64,000 bases of DNA from Flavobacteriaceae bacterium UBA7684 (GTDB taxonomy: Bacteria; Bacteroidota; Bacteroidia; Flavobacteriales; Flavobacteriaceae). The notes below the pieces were generated by a model. It worked only from the letters and a program-made list of their open reading frames with translations. It was not told where the DNA came from and ran no database searches. Shown one piece after another: positions 46,555 through 55,517 of the stretch. The stretch is taken from assembly GCA_002482885.1 (NCBI GenBank), contig DLGW01000016.1, positions 372,563-436,562 on the forward strand, given 5' to 3'. Both the position numbers and the translations under genes were made by a program. Positions within the stretch are counted from its first letter, which is position 1. Each line of letters begins with the position of its first letter.

Positions 46555-49128
46555 ATGAAAAAATTATTTTTAGCAGCATGTTTAATAACAATTAATATCT
46601 TTTTAGTTTTTTCTCAAGATGGTTCAGTTGATTTAACATTTAATAGTAAAATTTATCCAAAATCACCTGTCTATAATGGCTTTGTAGGTGAAGTGTACTA
46701 TTCAAAAATACTAAGCAGTGGTAAAATCCTAGTGTTTGGAGATTTTAAAAAGTACATGGATATACCGGTTAACAATGTTGCACTATTATATCCAGATGGC
46801 TTGCTGGATACTAGTTTTAATGTTGGAACCGGTCCTGTTTTAACAGGTTTCTCAAGTTTCTATGATTCTTATTGTAATTTAATTTCAGAACAAAGTGATG
46901 GTAAAATTATTTTAGGAGGAGCGTTTGATTCTTTTAATGGAGTTTTATCAAATGGAATTATACGTTTAAATCCAAATGGAAGCATTGATGAAACATTCAA
47001 CATAGGTACTGGATTTAAAGGAGTTGTTAGGGCTATAAAGTTACAAAGTGATGGTAAAATACTTTGCGGAGGTAATATTACTAGTTATAACAATTTAGAA
47101 GTAAATAATTTAATTAGATTAAATCCTAACGGAAGTATTGATACTTCTTTTCAGATTGATCAAGATCCTTTAATAGAGTTTAAACAATTTAGAATCAATG
47201 CAATCGAATGCCAATCGGATGGGAAGATTTTAGTTGGAGGGATGTTTGATGAGTTTAATGGGTTGATTTGCAATGGTTTAGTTAGATTATTAGATGATGG
47301 TACAAATGATAATAGTTTTAAAATTGGAACAGGTGTTAATAAAGACGATTTTATTCATAAGATATATTATGATAATCAAACCGAAAAAATTCTAGTTGCG
47401 GGAAAAATTAATTTTTTTAATGGTAAGTCGGCTAAAAACATAGTTTCTTTAAATATAGATGGAACCATCAACGAAAGTTTTAATCCAAAAATTGGATTTT
47501 CTGAATACTCTTCAGGTTCAATTCTCGATTTTGATATTTTTAGTAATAGAAAGATAATTATTTGTGGAAATTTTGAAATGGGTAAAAATAAACATCTGTT
47601 TGTTTTTAATGAAGATGGTTCAGAAGATCTTAATTTTAGATTTAAGAATTATTTACCCAGAGTAAATACAGTTTCAGTTGATAAAAATGATGACATATAT
47701 GTTTCTGGATATTTTGAAGAGATTGATTATAAAAATTATAAGGGAAATATTTTTAAAATTTTTGCTAATGGTTCCTCTGATATTACATTTAATCCAAATC
47801 TAGGTGCGTATGTTTATGGAAATGGGAGTTTAAATGCAGTCCTTATGAATAATGGAAGAATATTAGTTGGAACTTCCAGATACAATGAAGAATCATGTAA
47901 ATTGCTTAGTATAAATCAGGATGGAAGTATATATACTCAAGATTTTAAAAATTTTATTGATTTAGATATGGTTCATTCTAAAGCTGTTATATCTAAAAAC
48001 AACAAGCTGTATGTTACTAACGGACTTGTGTACAGAATTTTTGAAAATGGAAAACTAGATGATTCTTTTAGTAATACCTCCAATTTATATACTGAACGCC
48101 CGATATTTAATGTTAATGTATTAGATATTGCAGAGCAATCAGACGAAAAAATTATAATTGCGGGTTATTTTAGAATTAAAGATAATTATTATCAAAATAT
48201 TGCAAGATTGAATGAAGACGGTACTTTAGACCCTAGTTTTAATGTTGGACTTGGGTTTAGGTATAGAGACAACCAGGTTAATAGTGTCGTTATTCAAAAA
48301 GACAACAAGATAATCGCAGTCGGCGATTTTAATCAATACAATGATGTTTTAAATTTAAACAAAATTGTAAGATTAAACTCTGATGGAACAATTGATAATA
48401 CATTCTATTCTGGTAAAGGATTTAATAATACCGTTCGAAGAGCATTACTAACTCACGACAATAAATTGATTGTTATAGGTATGTTTACACAATATGACGG
48501 CAACATTACCCCTTACATTGTAAGACTGAATTTGGACGGTTCTGTTGATAAAACCTTTAACTCACCATTCGCTGATACAGGAATGTATTCGGACTCAAAT
48601 AATATTGCGCTACAATCAAATGGAAAAATCCTAATATCAATTAATATTGGTGGGACTCAAAAATTACATAGATTAAATATAGATGGGTCTATTGATGATT
48701 CTTTTGAAAGTCTAACGTTTACCCATGAGCTTGAAAATTTCAGTTGTGATTATACATCATACGATATAATTAAAAGTATAGTCTTATTGCAGAATAAAAT
48801 CATTATAACTGGTTGTTTTGATTATTTAAATGGATATAGAAGAGTTGGAATTGCAATGCTAAATAATTCTGAAGATAATTTAACTGTTAATGAATTCATT
48901 TCTACAAACTATCCTTTTATGTTTCCCAATCCTTTTAAAGATTGTTTTAACATAAGTGATAAAAAATATGATACACTCGAAGTGTATTCGGTTACGGGTA
49001 ATAAAATTTTGTCCAAAAAAATTACAGGCAATAGTTTTTGTATAGATAACATTGAATCTGGCCTGTACATTGCTAAGTTTATTAGTAAAGATGGCAGTAA
49101 ACTTATTTTGAAGGTTTTAAAAGAATAA
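46555..49128 (+). CDS. Delta-60 repeat protein, T9SS type A cargo
   Basis: The 857-residue protein has a signal peptide (to LVFSQ) and at least ten delta-60 repeats of the form QSDGKILVGG ... LNPNGSIDETFN, which probably fold as beta-propellers. A type A sorting domain (FMFPNPFKDCFNI to LKVLKE) ends it. Binding partners are unknown. The gene sits between the intact OmpA 3' end (46460) and a second copy of that 3' end at 49220-49285, which suggests it was added by duplication or insertion. Confidence 0.88.
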   Translation: MKKLFLAACLITINIFLVFSQDGSVDLTFNSKIYPKSPVYNGFVGEVYYSKILSSGKILVFGDFKKYMDIPVNNVALLYPDGLLDTSFNVGTGPVLTGFSSFYDSYCNLISEQSDGKIILGGAFDSFNGVLSNGIIRLNPNGSIDETFNIGTGFKGVVRAIKLQSDGKILCGGNITSYNNLEVNNLIRLNPNGSIDTSFQIDQDPLIEFKQFRINAIECQSDGKILVGGMFDEFNGLICNGLVRLLDDGTNDNSFKIGTGVNKDDFIHKIYYDNQTEKILVAGKINFFNGKSAKNIVSLNIDGTINESFNPKIGFSEYSSGSILDFDIFSNRKIIICGNFEMGKNKHLFVFNEDGSEDLNFRFKNYLPRVNTVSVDKNDDIYVSGYFEEIDYKNYKGNIFKIFANGSSDITFNPNLGAYVYGNGSLNAVLMNNGRILVGTSRYNEESCKLLSINQDGSIYTQDFKNFIDLDMVHSKAVISKNNKLYVTNGLVYRIFENGKLDDSFSNTSNLYTERPIFNVNVLDIAEQSDEKIIIAGYFRIKDNYYQNIARLNEDGTLDPSFNVGLGFRYRDNQVNSVVIQKDNKIIAVGDFNQYNDVLNLNKIVRLNSDGTIDNTFYSGKGFNNTVRRALLTHDNKLIVIGMFTQYDGNITPYIVRLNLDGSVDKTFNSPFADTGMYSDSNNIALQSNGKILISINIGGTQKLHRLNIDGSIDDSFESLTFTHELENFSCDYTSYDIIKSIVLLQNKIIITGCFDYLNGYRRVGIAMLNNSEDNLTVNEFISTNYPFMFPNPFKDCFNISDKKYDTLEVYSVTGNKILSKKITGNSFCIDNIESGLYIAKFISKDGSKLILKVLKE

Positions 49129-49219
49129 TAACCTACAGGAGTAAAAATTAATTTTTTTTAATTAATAATATCTGAATCGTTTTACTGTTTACAGTCTATT
49201 TTTTTATACTTATAGATTA

Positions 49220-49285
49220 GAAAACTGCACCGAAGAACAACATCAGTTGAATCGACGCAGCGAATTTGAGATTATTAGTTATTAA
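49220..49285 (+). pseudogene. Remnant of an OmpA-family gene 3' end (scar 2)
   Basis: The 22 codons from 49220 read ENCTEEQHQLNRRSEFEI, then ISY and a stop. They match the intact OmpA end (46395-46460) nearly base for base up to GAGATT. The following TTATTAAA and palindrome resemble scar 1 rather than the intact gene. There is no matching upstream OmpA sequence. Confidence 0.88.
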
Positions 49286-49292
49286 AGTATAA

Positions 49293-49325
49293 AACCCCCG
49301 TTTAAAGCGAGTTTAAACGGGGGTT
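49293..49325. repeat. Palindromic intergenic element, copy 3
   Basis: AACCCCCGTTTAAA and TTTAAACGGGGGTT flank GCGAG. It lies 7 bases after OmpA scar 2. It is followed by GGTTTCAA, so it is a weak terminator. The LRR gene starts at 49372. Confidence 0.8.
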
Positions 49326-49371
49326 GGTTTCAATACTTAATATTATTTTGCGAAAAATAAAAACCCAAATT

Positions 49372-51339
49372 ATGAAAAAACTATTATTCCTGTCTTTATC
49401 ATTAATGATATTTACGAAAGCATCAGCATTAGAAATTTGTCCGAGATTAATCCTTCAAGAGACCATTCAAAATGGACATGACTGTAATCCGTATGGCGAA
49501 ATTATAATTAAAGTTGAAGGTTTAGACGATGGCGTTTACAACCACAATTTTTATTACGATACTCCTGATAACAAAGCCGTTGCCTTTGGAAATGCTACTG
49601 TTGTTTCTGGCGTATTAAAATTATCTGTATTACCTGGTGTATATCGTAATATCAGGTTTGCCGAGGATAATGTTTGTGGCAATATTGGTGATGTAACTAT
49701 TCAAGGTGTTCCACAGCCTCTTTTGTTTGATATTCCGAAGTTTTGTTCTTTAGAAAATAAGACGTTAAAAGATATAGTTGTATTAGGGTCAGAAGTCGTT
49801 TGGTATAAAGAAAGCGACTTAATAAATCCAATAATAGATTTAAATATTCCTTTAGTAGAAGGCGATAAATATTCTTTTAAATCAGGATGTTTATTAGTGC
49901 CTTATACCGTTGAGGTTGACAGGGTTGAAAAACCAATCTTTTCGGCAGATTGTACTTTAGGTGCTGGGAAAGCTAAAATTTCCATTACAAATCCTATTCA
50001 AGGTTATACTTACTCATTAGATGGTGGTATTTTTCAAAGCATGACGGAATTTATGGATGTATCTAATGGTGTGCATTATGTTACAGCAAGATCAGAGAAT
50101 GACTGTACAGCGCAATCAGATGTGATTAATTTTTATTGTGATTCGATAGAGCTTATTGTATATATTCCTGATGTAGAATTTAAGAATCAGTTAGTTAATA
50201 ATGAATCTATTAATACAAATGGCGATAAAGAAATTCAGGTTTCAGAGGCATTGAAAGTAACATCGTTATATATTTCATTTGCCTATTCTGTAGTTGATAT
50301 GTCTGATTCGTACAAATGTTTAAAAAGCTTAGAGGGACTACAATATTTTGAAAATCTAACAGATTTAAGAGCCGTAGCTTCTGAAATGTATCCATGTAGT
50401 ACTTCAATTCCTGTAGATTTATCAGGTTTAAAATTTTTAACCCATTTTGAATGTGCTGAAGGTGGTTGTAGTTATGTAAATTTAGATAATAATTTATCTT
50501 TAAAACATGTTGATGTTCAACATGCATCAAATAGTTTTAAAGGCTGTTATAATTTAGAAACTTTTAGGGCTCGATATTCCAATTTGGATTTAGATTTTAC
50601 GAATTATTCAAACCTAAAATTAATACGTTCGTATGTTTCTATAAATAGCTTAAAAATAAAAGGATGCACTTCTTTAGAATCGGTTGAATTAGAAGCTGAT
50701 TCTAACATCACAAGTTTAGATTTTTCAGACTGTATTAATCTTAAATCATTGTTTATTGGTGAATCAGGGAAATTAATAGAATTGAATTTGATTAATGTAA
50801 ATAACCTTGAAGAGTTAGTAGTAAGTGCTGAAAAATTGGATAATTTAGACTTATCCAACATGTCAAATTTAAAGACTGCTTACATTGGTTATGGAATTAA
50901 TAATTTAAATATTAAAAACGGGAGTTTATTTACAGCAGAGCCAATTAGTGAAAATAATTATTCTGCAGGTTTGGGGCTAGAATTTGCTTATGATCTAAAA
51001 TCAATCTGCGTTGACGAAGGCGAATATGAATTTGTAAAAGGTTTGGCAGACAAATACGGATACAAACCAACCATTACTACAGATTGCACTAATCTTTCCG
51101 TGTCAGAAAATGAATTTGACGTATTAAATACCGCCTTCTCTCCAAATCCAACCCAAGGAAAAATCACTTTTACCGAAAAAGTTGATGAGGTTAAAGTATT
51201 TGATTTATCAGGCAGATTGGTAAAAAGCATAATCGTTAATACTTCTGAAGTTGATTTAACTGATTTAACAAACGGAGTGTATATCTTACAAGTGAGTCAA
51301 AATCAAAAAATGTTTACAGCTAAAGTAGTTAAGGAGTAA
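49372..51339 (+). CDS. Leucine-rich-repeat surface protein, T9SS type A cargo
   Basis: The product has 655 residues from ATG 49372; the earlier start at 49324 lies in the palindrome. A signal peptide (to KASA) is followed by a Cys-containing beta-rich part, then the header YIPDVEFKNQLVNNESINTN and KEIQVSEA, irregular LRRs, and a type A sorting domain (FSPNPTQGKITFTEKVDEVK). The header is shared with the LRR genes at 36836 and 53496. The final 204 bases are nearly identical to those of the next two cargo genes. Confidence 0.87.
   Translation: MKKLLFLSLSLMIFTKASALEICPRLILQETIQNGHDCNPYGEIIIKVEGLDDGVYNHNFYYDTPDNKAVAFGNATVVSGVLKLSVLPGVYRNIRFAEDNVCGNIGDVTIQGVPQPLLFDIPKFCSLENKTLKDIVVLGSEVVWYKESDLINPIIDLNIPLVEGDKYSFKSGCLLVPYTVEVDRVEKPIFSADCTLGAGKAKISITNPIQGYTYSLDGGIFQSMTEFMDVSNGVHYVTARSENDCTAQSDVINFYCDSIELIVYIPDVEFKNQLVNNESINTNGDKEIQVSEALKVTSLYISFAYSVVDMSDSYKCLKSLEGLQYFENLTDLRAVASEMYPCSTSIPVDLSGLKFLTHFECAEGGCSYVNLDNNLSLKHVDVQHASNSFKGCYNLETFRARYSNLDLDFTNYSNLKLIRSYVSINSLKIKGCTSLESVELEADSNITSLDFSDCINLKSLFIGESGKLIELNLINVNNLEELVVSAEKLDNLDLSNMSNLKTAYIGYGINNLNIKNGSLFTAEPISENNYSAGLGLEFAYDLKSICVDEGEYEFVKGLADKYGYKPTITTDCTNLSVSENEFDVLNTAFSPNPTQGKITFTEKVDEVKVFDLSGRLVKSIIVNTSEVDLTDLTNGVYILQVSQNQKMFTAKVVKE
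51136..51339 (+). repeat. Sorting-domain DNA cassette, copy A
   Basis: The 204 bases run from the FSPNPTQ codons to the stop. Copies B (53152-53355) and C (55188-55391) have the same length without gaps and share long identical runs such as GTTGATGAGGTTAAAGTATT. A palindromic terminator follows 23 bases after each. Confidence 0.85.
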
Positions 51340-51362
51340 ATAATTTTGAAATTAAACAAAAA

Positions 51363-51399
51363 AACCCCCGTTTAAATCCAATTTAATCGGGGTTTTTTT
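51363..51399 (+). terminator. Palindromic element copy 4, terminator
   Basis: AACCCCCGTTTAAA, loop TCCAA, then TTTAATCGGGGTT with one mismatch to the other copies, followed by seven T. It stops transcription of the LRR gene. Confidence 0.85.
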
Positions 51400-51510
51400 G
51401 TTTAATGTTTAAATTTATTCATCAAAGTTTAATAGTTGTTGAGGTCTTTAAGGTGTAAGTATTTTGTAGATTTATATGTAATTTTCTAAAAATCAATAAA
51501 ATACGTAGCC

Positions 51511-53355
51511 ATGATAAAAAAACTACTTTTTGGAATATTGATATTATTTCAATGCCAAGTAAACGCTCAAGTAATTCTGGAGCCTGAAAATCCATCAGAG
51601 CCATTTAGAATTATAAACGTGATAGGAACATCGGTAAGCGGATGGGATAATGATGTGCCCATGCAAACTACCGATGGGGTTAATTATAGTTTAACAGAAT
51701 TTCAATTAAAATCAGGAGAATTTAAGTTCAGAGAGGGAAATAGTTGGACAAATAATTGGGGAGGAACATCCTTAGAAGGCGAGGCAGAATATAAGGGATC
51801 TAATTTTTTAATTGAACAAGATTCAAAATACAACTTATCGTTCAATTTACAAACCCTAGCGTATAACATTTCAAAATCCACATCATGTATTTGTCCTGCA
51901 ATATACGCTCCAGTTTGTGTCAATGGAAAAACGTACGGCAATGAATGCGAAGCGGCTTGTAATGGTGAAACAACATGGGTAAATGGCGTTTGCGAACCCA
52001 AAGAAGTATCCGTTTATATAAAAGGCTCTGCAGTTGGCGAAACACAAAAATTATACAGAGGTGGAATTGGTTTTGTTCTTTACGATGAATATGTTTTTGC
52101 AGGAATATTTACGTTAAACACAGGTGATTTACAATTTGAAGTTAAAGAAGTTGATCAAACCTATATTTTGTCGGGTACTGGTTTTCCTGACGGAAAAGCT
52201 TCAGATATCGATGTGCAAATACCAGTGAAAGAAGGCAGATATGCGGTTTGGATTAACATAGCGACTAAAGAATATCATTTTTATGCTACACCTTATGTAA
52301 ATATTGCAGGCGTTAATTTATCACAAGTGGATAGTAAAGGTAATTACCAAATTAACAATGTTAGTTTAAATGAAACCAATCTGGTTGTTACGGATAATGA
52401 ATACGGAAACGATGCCTTAGAAATGCTTGTAGGAGATGGCTTTCCACAAGGTACGTTAACCAATTACAGCGAAAATCCAGTTAAAGTTCCTGCTGGAGTT
52501 TATAACATTTATTATAACACCTTTACACGAGAATATAAATTTGAGCTTTCAGTAATTCCGTTTAAGATTATAAACATGATAGGTTCTTCTTTAAAAAATT
52601 GGGATATTGATGTGCCGATGCAAACCACCGATGGTGTAATTTATAGGCTAACTTCAATTGAATTAAAACAAGGAGAATTAAAATTTAGACAAGATAGTAA
52701 TTGGGTCAACAATTGGGGAGGAACCTCACTAAATGGTGATGCAGTGCCTTTAGGTTCAAATATTATAATTGAAAATCAAGCATTATATAATGTGACTTTA
52801 AACTTAGAAACACTAACCTACAAGATAGAACCCGTAACGATAATTGAGGTTTTTGGAGGCGCTGTAGGAAATCCTTTGAAATTAGCATTTATGGATGGTG
52901 TTTATATGGTAAAAGATGTAGAATTAGGCGATGGCGATGTGTATTTTGGCGGTATCATGGAAGGTGATGTTACTTTTCAAATGGGTGGAAGTTCATTTCC
53001 TAACGGAGATGCCATTATGTATGAAGCTCCCGTGAAAGCTGAAGCGGGAACATACGATATTATTTTACATTTTAATGGCGCCGAAAATGGTTCATATGAG
53101 TTTGTGAGAAAAACCTTAAGCAATTCCGAATTTGAAAAACAATTTATCAGTTTTTCTCCCAACCCAACCCAAGGAGCAATCACATTTACTGAAAAAGTTG
53201 ATGAGGTTAAAGTATTTGATTTATCAGGCAGATTGGTAAAATTAAAGTCTATAAATTCAACCGAAGTTGATTTGTCAGATTTACAAAACGGGGTTTATAT
53301 GTTGCAAGTGAGTCAAAACAACAAATTGTTTACAGCTAAACTGGTTAAGGAGTGA
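51511..53355 (+). CDS. Starch-binding-like, Kazal-domain surface protein, T9SS type A cargo
   Basis: The 614-residue protein has a signal peptide (to VNAQ), a SusE/F-like repeat (about 33-120; VIGTSVSGWDNDVPMQTTDG), then a Kazal-type protease-inhibitor domain with six Cys (126, 128, 136, 146, 150, 161; APVCVNGKTYGNECEAAC). Two diverged beta modules, a second clear SusE/F-like repeat (about 350-440; MIGSSLKNWDIDVPMQTTDG) and another module follow, and a type A sorting domain (FSPNPTQGAITF) ends it. The repeats resemble those of the amylase at the window start. It may bind polysaccharide and inhibit proteases at the surface. Confidence 0.85.
   Translation: MIKKLLFGILILFQCQVNAQVILEPENPSEPFRIINVIGTSVSGWDNDVPMQTTDGVNYSLTEFQLKSGEFKFREGNSWTNNWGGTSLEGEAEYKGSNFLIEQDSKYNLSFNLQTLAYNISKSTSCICPAIYAPVCVNGKTYGNECEAACNGETTWVNGVCEPKEVSVYIKGSAVGETQKLYRGGIGFVLYDEYVFAGIFTLNTGDLQFEVKEVDQTYILSGTGFPDGKASDIDVQIPVKEGRYAVWINIATKEYHFYATPYVNIAGVNLSQVDSKGNYQINNVSLNETNLVVTDNEYGNDALEMLVGDGFPQGTLTNYSENPVKVPAGVYNIYYNTFTREYKFELSVIPFKIINMIGSSLKNWDIDVPMQTTDGVIYRLTSIELKQGELKFRQDSNWVNNWGGTSLNGDAVPLGSNIIIENQALYNVTLNLETLTYKIEPVTIIEVFGGAVGNPLKLAFMDGVYMVKDVELGDGDVYFGGIMEGDVTFQMGGSSFPNGDAIMYEAPVKAEAGTYDIILHFNGAENGSYEFVRKTLSNSEFEKQFISFSPNPTQGAITFTEKVDEVKVFDLSGRLVKLKSINSTEVDLSDLQNGVYMLQVSQNNKLFTAKLVKE
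53152..53355 (+). repeat. Sorting-domain DNA cassette, copy B
   Basis: This copy matches copies A and C. The match with C extends further upstream, to 53124 (TTCCGAATTTGAAAAACAAT), giving 232 colinear bases in both. Confidence 0.85.
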
Positions 53356-53377
53356 TTTTCTTAAAATATTAATTTTC

Positions 53378-53410
53378 AACCCCCGTTTAAACTGGATTTA
53401 AACGGGGGTT
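53378..53410 (+). terminator. Palindromic element copy 5, terminator
   Basis: AACCCCCGTTTAAA, loop CTGGA, TTTAAACGGGGGTT, then ATTTTT. It lies 23 bases after the stop of the Kazal-domain gene. Confidence 0.82.
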
Positions 53411-53495
53411 ATTTTTAATAAAAAATAACTGTTAACACATTGTTAATACAAAAGAAAAATTTATTTTTAAAAGTGAAACAACAAACCAACTCACT

Positions 53496-55391
53496 ATGAA
53501 AAAATTCTCTCTAATTCTGTTGATTTTACTTGTAGTAAAAATCAATGCTCAAGTAGTAAATATACCCGATACTAATTTTAAAAAATATTTGATTGACAAT
53601 AAATCTATCAATACCAATTATGATCAAGAGATTCAAGTTTCTGAAGCTTTAGCGACATTAACGATTAACTGTATCGAAAGAAATATTTCGGATTTATCAG
53701 GATTAGAAGCTTTTATAAATTTAACCCGATTATCCTGTTCGTATAATAAATTAACTTCAATAGATATTTCTAAAAACACCAAACTAGAATCATTAACATG
53801 TAGTAATAATCAACTTTCAAATATTGATTTATCAAAAAACATTAATTTAAAAGAACTTAACGTAACATATAATAAATTAACGAGTCTGTCATTAATAAGT
53901 AATGAAAATTTAAATAGTCAAGTTTATGGACGAGGAAATTTGTTTAGTTGTGTAGAGGTAAAAGATCCTTACTTTGCCGTAAAAAATTGGGGAGCTAATT
54001 TTGATAGAAACATGAAGTTTTCTAAAAATTGCTCACAAGATTATGAATATCCATCTGTAATTAAAGCTGAAACTTTTTTCGAATGTAATAATGAGGACGG
54101 GATTCTTAGGATAAAACTACATACCAAAAATATTCCAGATGGTGTTTACACCAATCAATTTGGATATCAAACTTTAGGTTACTCAAGCCTGATTTTAGTT
54201 GATGGTCCAGTAACTGTTAGTAATAATGTTGCTATAGTTGGGCAATTAATGGCTTATAATGGTTTTAATTCTGAATTTTTTAGTTTTATTCAAGAATCTG
54301 CGGATTGTTTATCAACGATAAATGAAAATGATGCGATAAATATTCCGAATTGGGATTTAAGTATAGTTTCAAAGCCGATTTCTCGTTACAATCTTAATAA
54401 TGAACAAGAATTTTGTTCTGAAGAAAACGGAGTTGCCTCTGTTTATGAGTTATCTAATCGATTTTTTTCAAGCTTAGGCGATGAAAGATTAGTTCCTAAA
54501 TGGTTTAAATCAGACGGACCATACGAAAATTTTATTGAAGTTAAAGAATATGATTTATTAGAGAACGGAAAATTTTATTCTTGTTATTTTGTTGATCAAA
54601 TCACGGGTTGTACATATGGAAATTATGGTTCATGGGTTAGTTTCATATATTTGAATACGCCTATGTATAACGGACAATTGTCTTTTTGTAGTAATAATTC
54701 TCCCGATTTAAAAAATACATTCGGCGGTGGATATGGTGAAACTAAATGGTTTTTATCAGAAACCGGTTATGATACTTTTGAAGATTATAAACCATATAAT
54801 GGGCAAACCCTTTGGCTAGGAGAATTGAAAGAGATTAATACGGGTGATTATAACGGTATATTTTGTTTTTCAAAAAGAGATTCTTATACATTTACTGAAA
54901 TAAATCCCGCTCCAGAGCCAATTTTAGATATCAGAAAAGAGGATTTAGATATATATGTTGTAGAAATTACCAATCCAGATTCAAATTATAATTATACTAT
55001 TACTCCTTATGTAAACAATCAATCTGATTATCTATTTATTGCATCGTCAGGAAAATACACCATAGAAATGGTGTCTAATGATTACTATTTGAACAATGAT
55101 GATAAAAATTACTGCACCTCATATCATCAATTTGAAATATTGCCAGAAACGTTAGGAAGTTCCGAATTTGAAAAACAATCCACCAGTTTTTCTCCCAACC
55201 CAACCCAAAGTATAATCACTTTTACCGAAAAAGTTGATGAGGTTAAAGTATTTGATTTATCAGGCAGATTGGTAAAATCAAAGTCTATAAATTCAACCGA
55301 AGTTGATTTATCGAATTTACAAAATGGGGTTTATATGATGCAAGTGAGTCAGAATCAAAAAACATTTACAGCTAAAGTGGTTAAGGAGTGA
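53496..55391 (+). CDS. Leucine-rich-repeat surface protein, T9SS type A cargo
   Basis: The 631-residue protein has a signal peptide (to KINAQ), then the header VVNIPDTNFKKYLIDNKSIN and EIQVSEA, four or five LRR units of the form LTSIDISKNTKLESLTCSNNQL (about 60-150), a long Cys-containing beta-rich region (about 180-550) and a type A sorting domain (FSPNPTQSIITF). It is a paralogue of the LRR proteins at 36836 and 49372, but with a different middle region. Confidence 0.87.
   Translation: MKKFSLILLILLVVKINAQVVNIPDTNFKKYLIDNKSINTNYDQEIQVSEALATLTINCIERNISDLSGLEAFINLTRLSCSYNKLTSIDISKNTKLESLTCSNNQLSNIDLSKNINLKELNVTYNKLTSLSLISNENLNSQVYGRGNLFSCVEVKDPYFAVKNWGANFDRNMKFSKNCSQDYEYPSVIKAETFFECNNEDGILRIKLHTKNIPDGVYTNQFGYQTLGYSSLILVDGPVTVSNNVAIVGQLMAYNGFNSEFFSFIQESADCLSTINENDAINIPNWDLSIVSKPISRYNLNNEQEFCSEENGVASVYELSNRFFSSLGDERLVPKWFKSDGPYENFIEVKEYDLLENGKFYSCYFVDQITGCTYGNYGSWVSFIYLNTPMYNGQLSFCSNNSPDLKNTFGGGYGETKWFLSETGYDTFEDYKPYNGQTLWLGELKEINTGDYNGIFCFSKRDSYTFTEINPAPEPILDIRKEDLDIYVVEITNPDSNYNYTITPYVNNQSDYLFIASSGKYTIEMVSNDYYLNNDDKNYCTSYHQFEILPETLGSSEFEKQSTSFSPNPTQSIITFTEKVDEVKVFDLSGRLVKSKSINSTEVDLSNLQNGVYMMQVSQNQKTFTAKVVKE
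55188..55391 (+). repeat. Sorting-domain DNA cassette, copy C
   Basis: This copy is colinear with copy B over 232 bases from 55160 and with copy A over 204 bases. A palindromic element follows at 55415. Confidence 0.85.
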
Positions 55392-55414
55392 TTTTTTTAA
55401 AATATTAAATTTAA

Positions 55415-55447
55415 AACCCCTGTTTAAATCCAATTTAAACGGGGGTT
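55415..55447. terminator. Palindromic element copy 6, terminator
   Basis: AACCCCTGTTTAAA, loop TCCAA, TTTAAACGGGGGTT, then GTTTTTATATT. The single change C to T in the left arm keeps a G-U pair. It lies between convergent genes. Confidence 0.82.
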
Positions 55448-55517
55448 GTTTTTATATTATCTTATGATAATGCTTATTCAATAAAGAAATTAGCAAAACG
55501 GAATTAAAGAATATACT

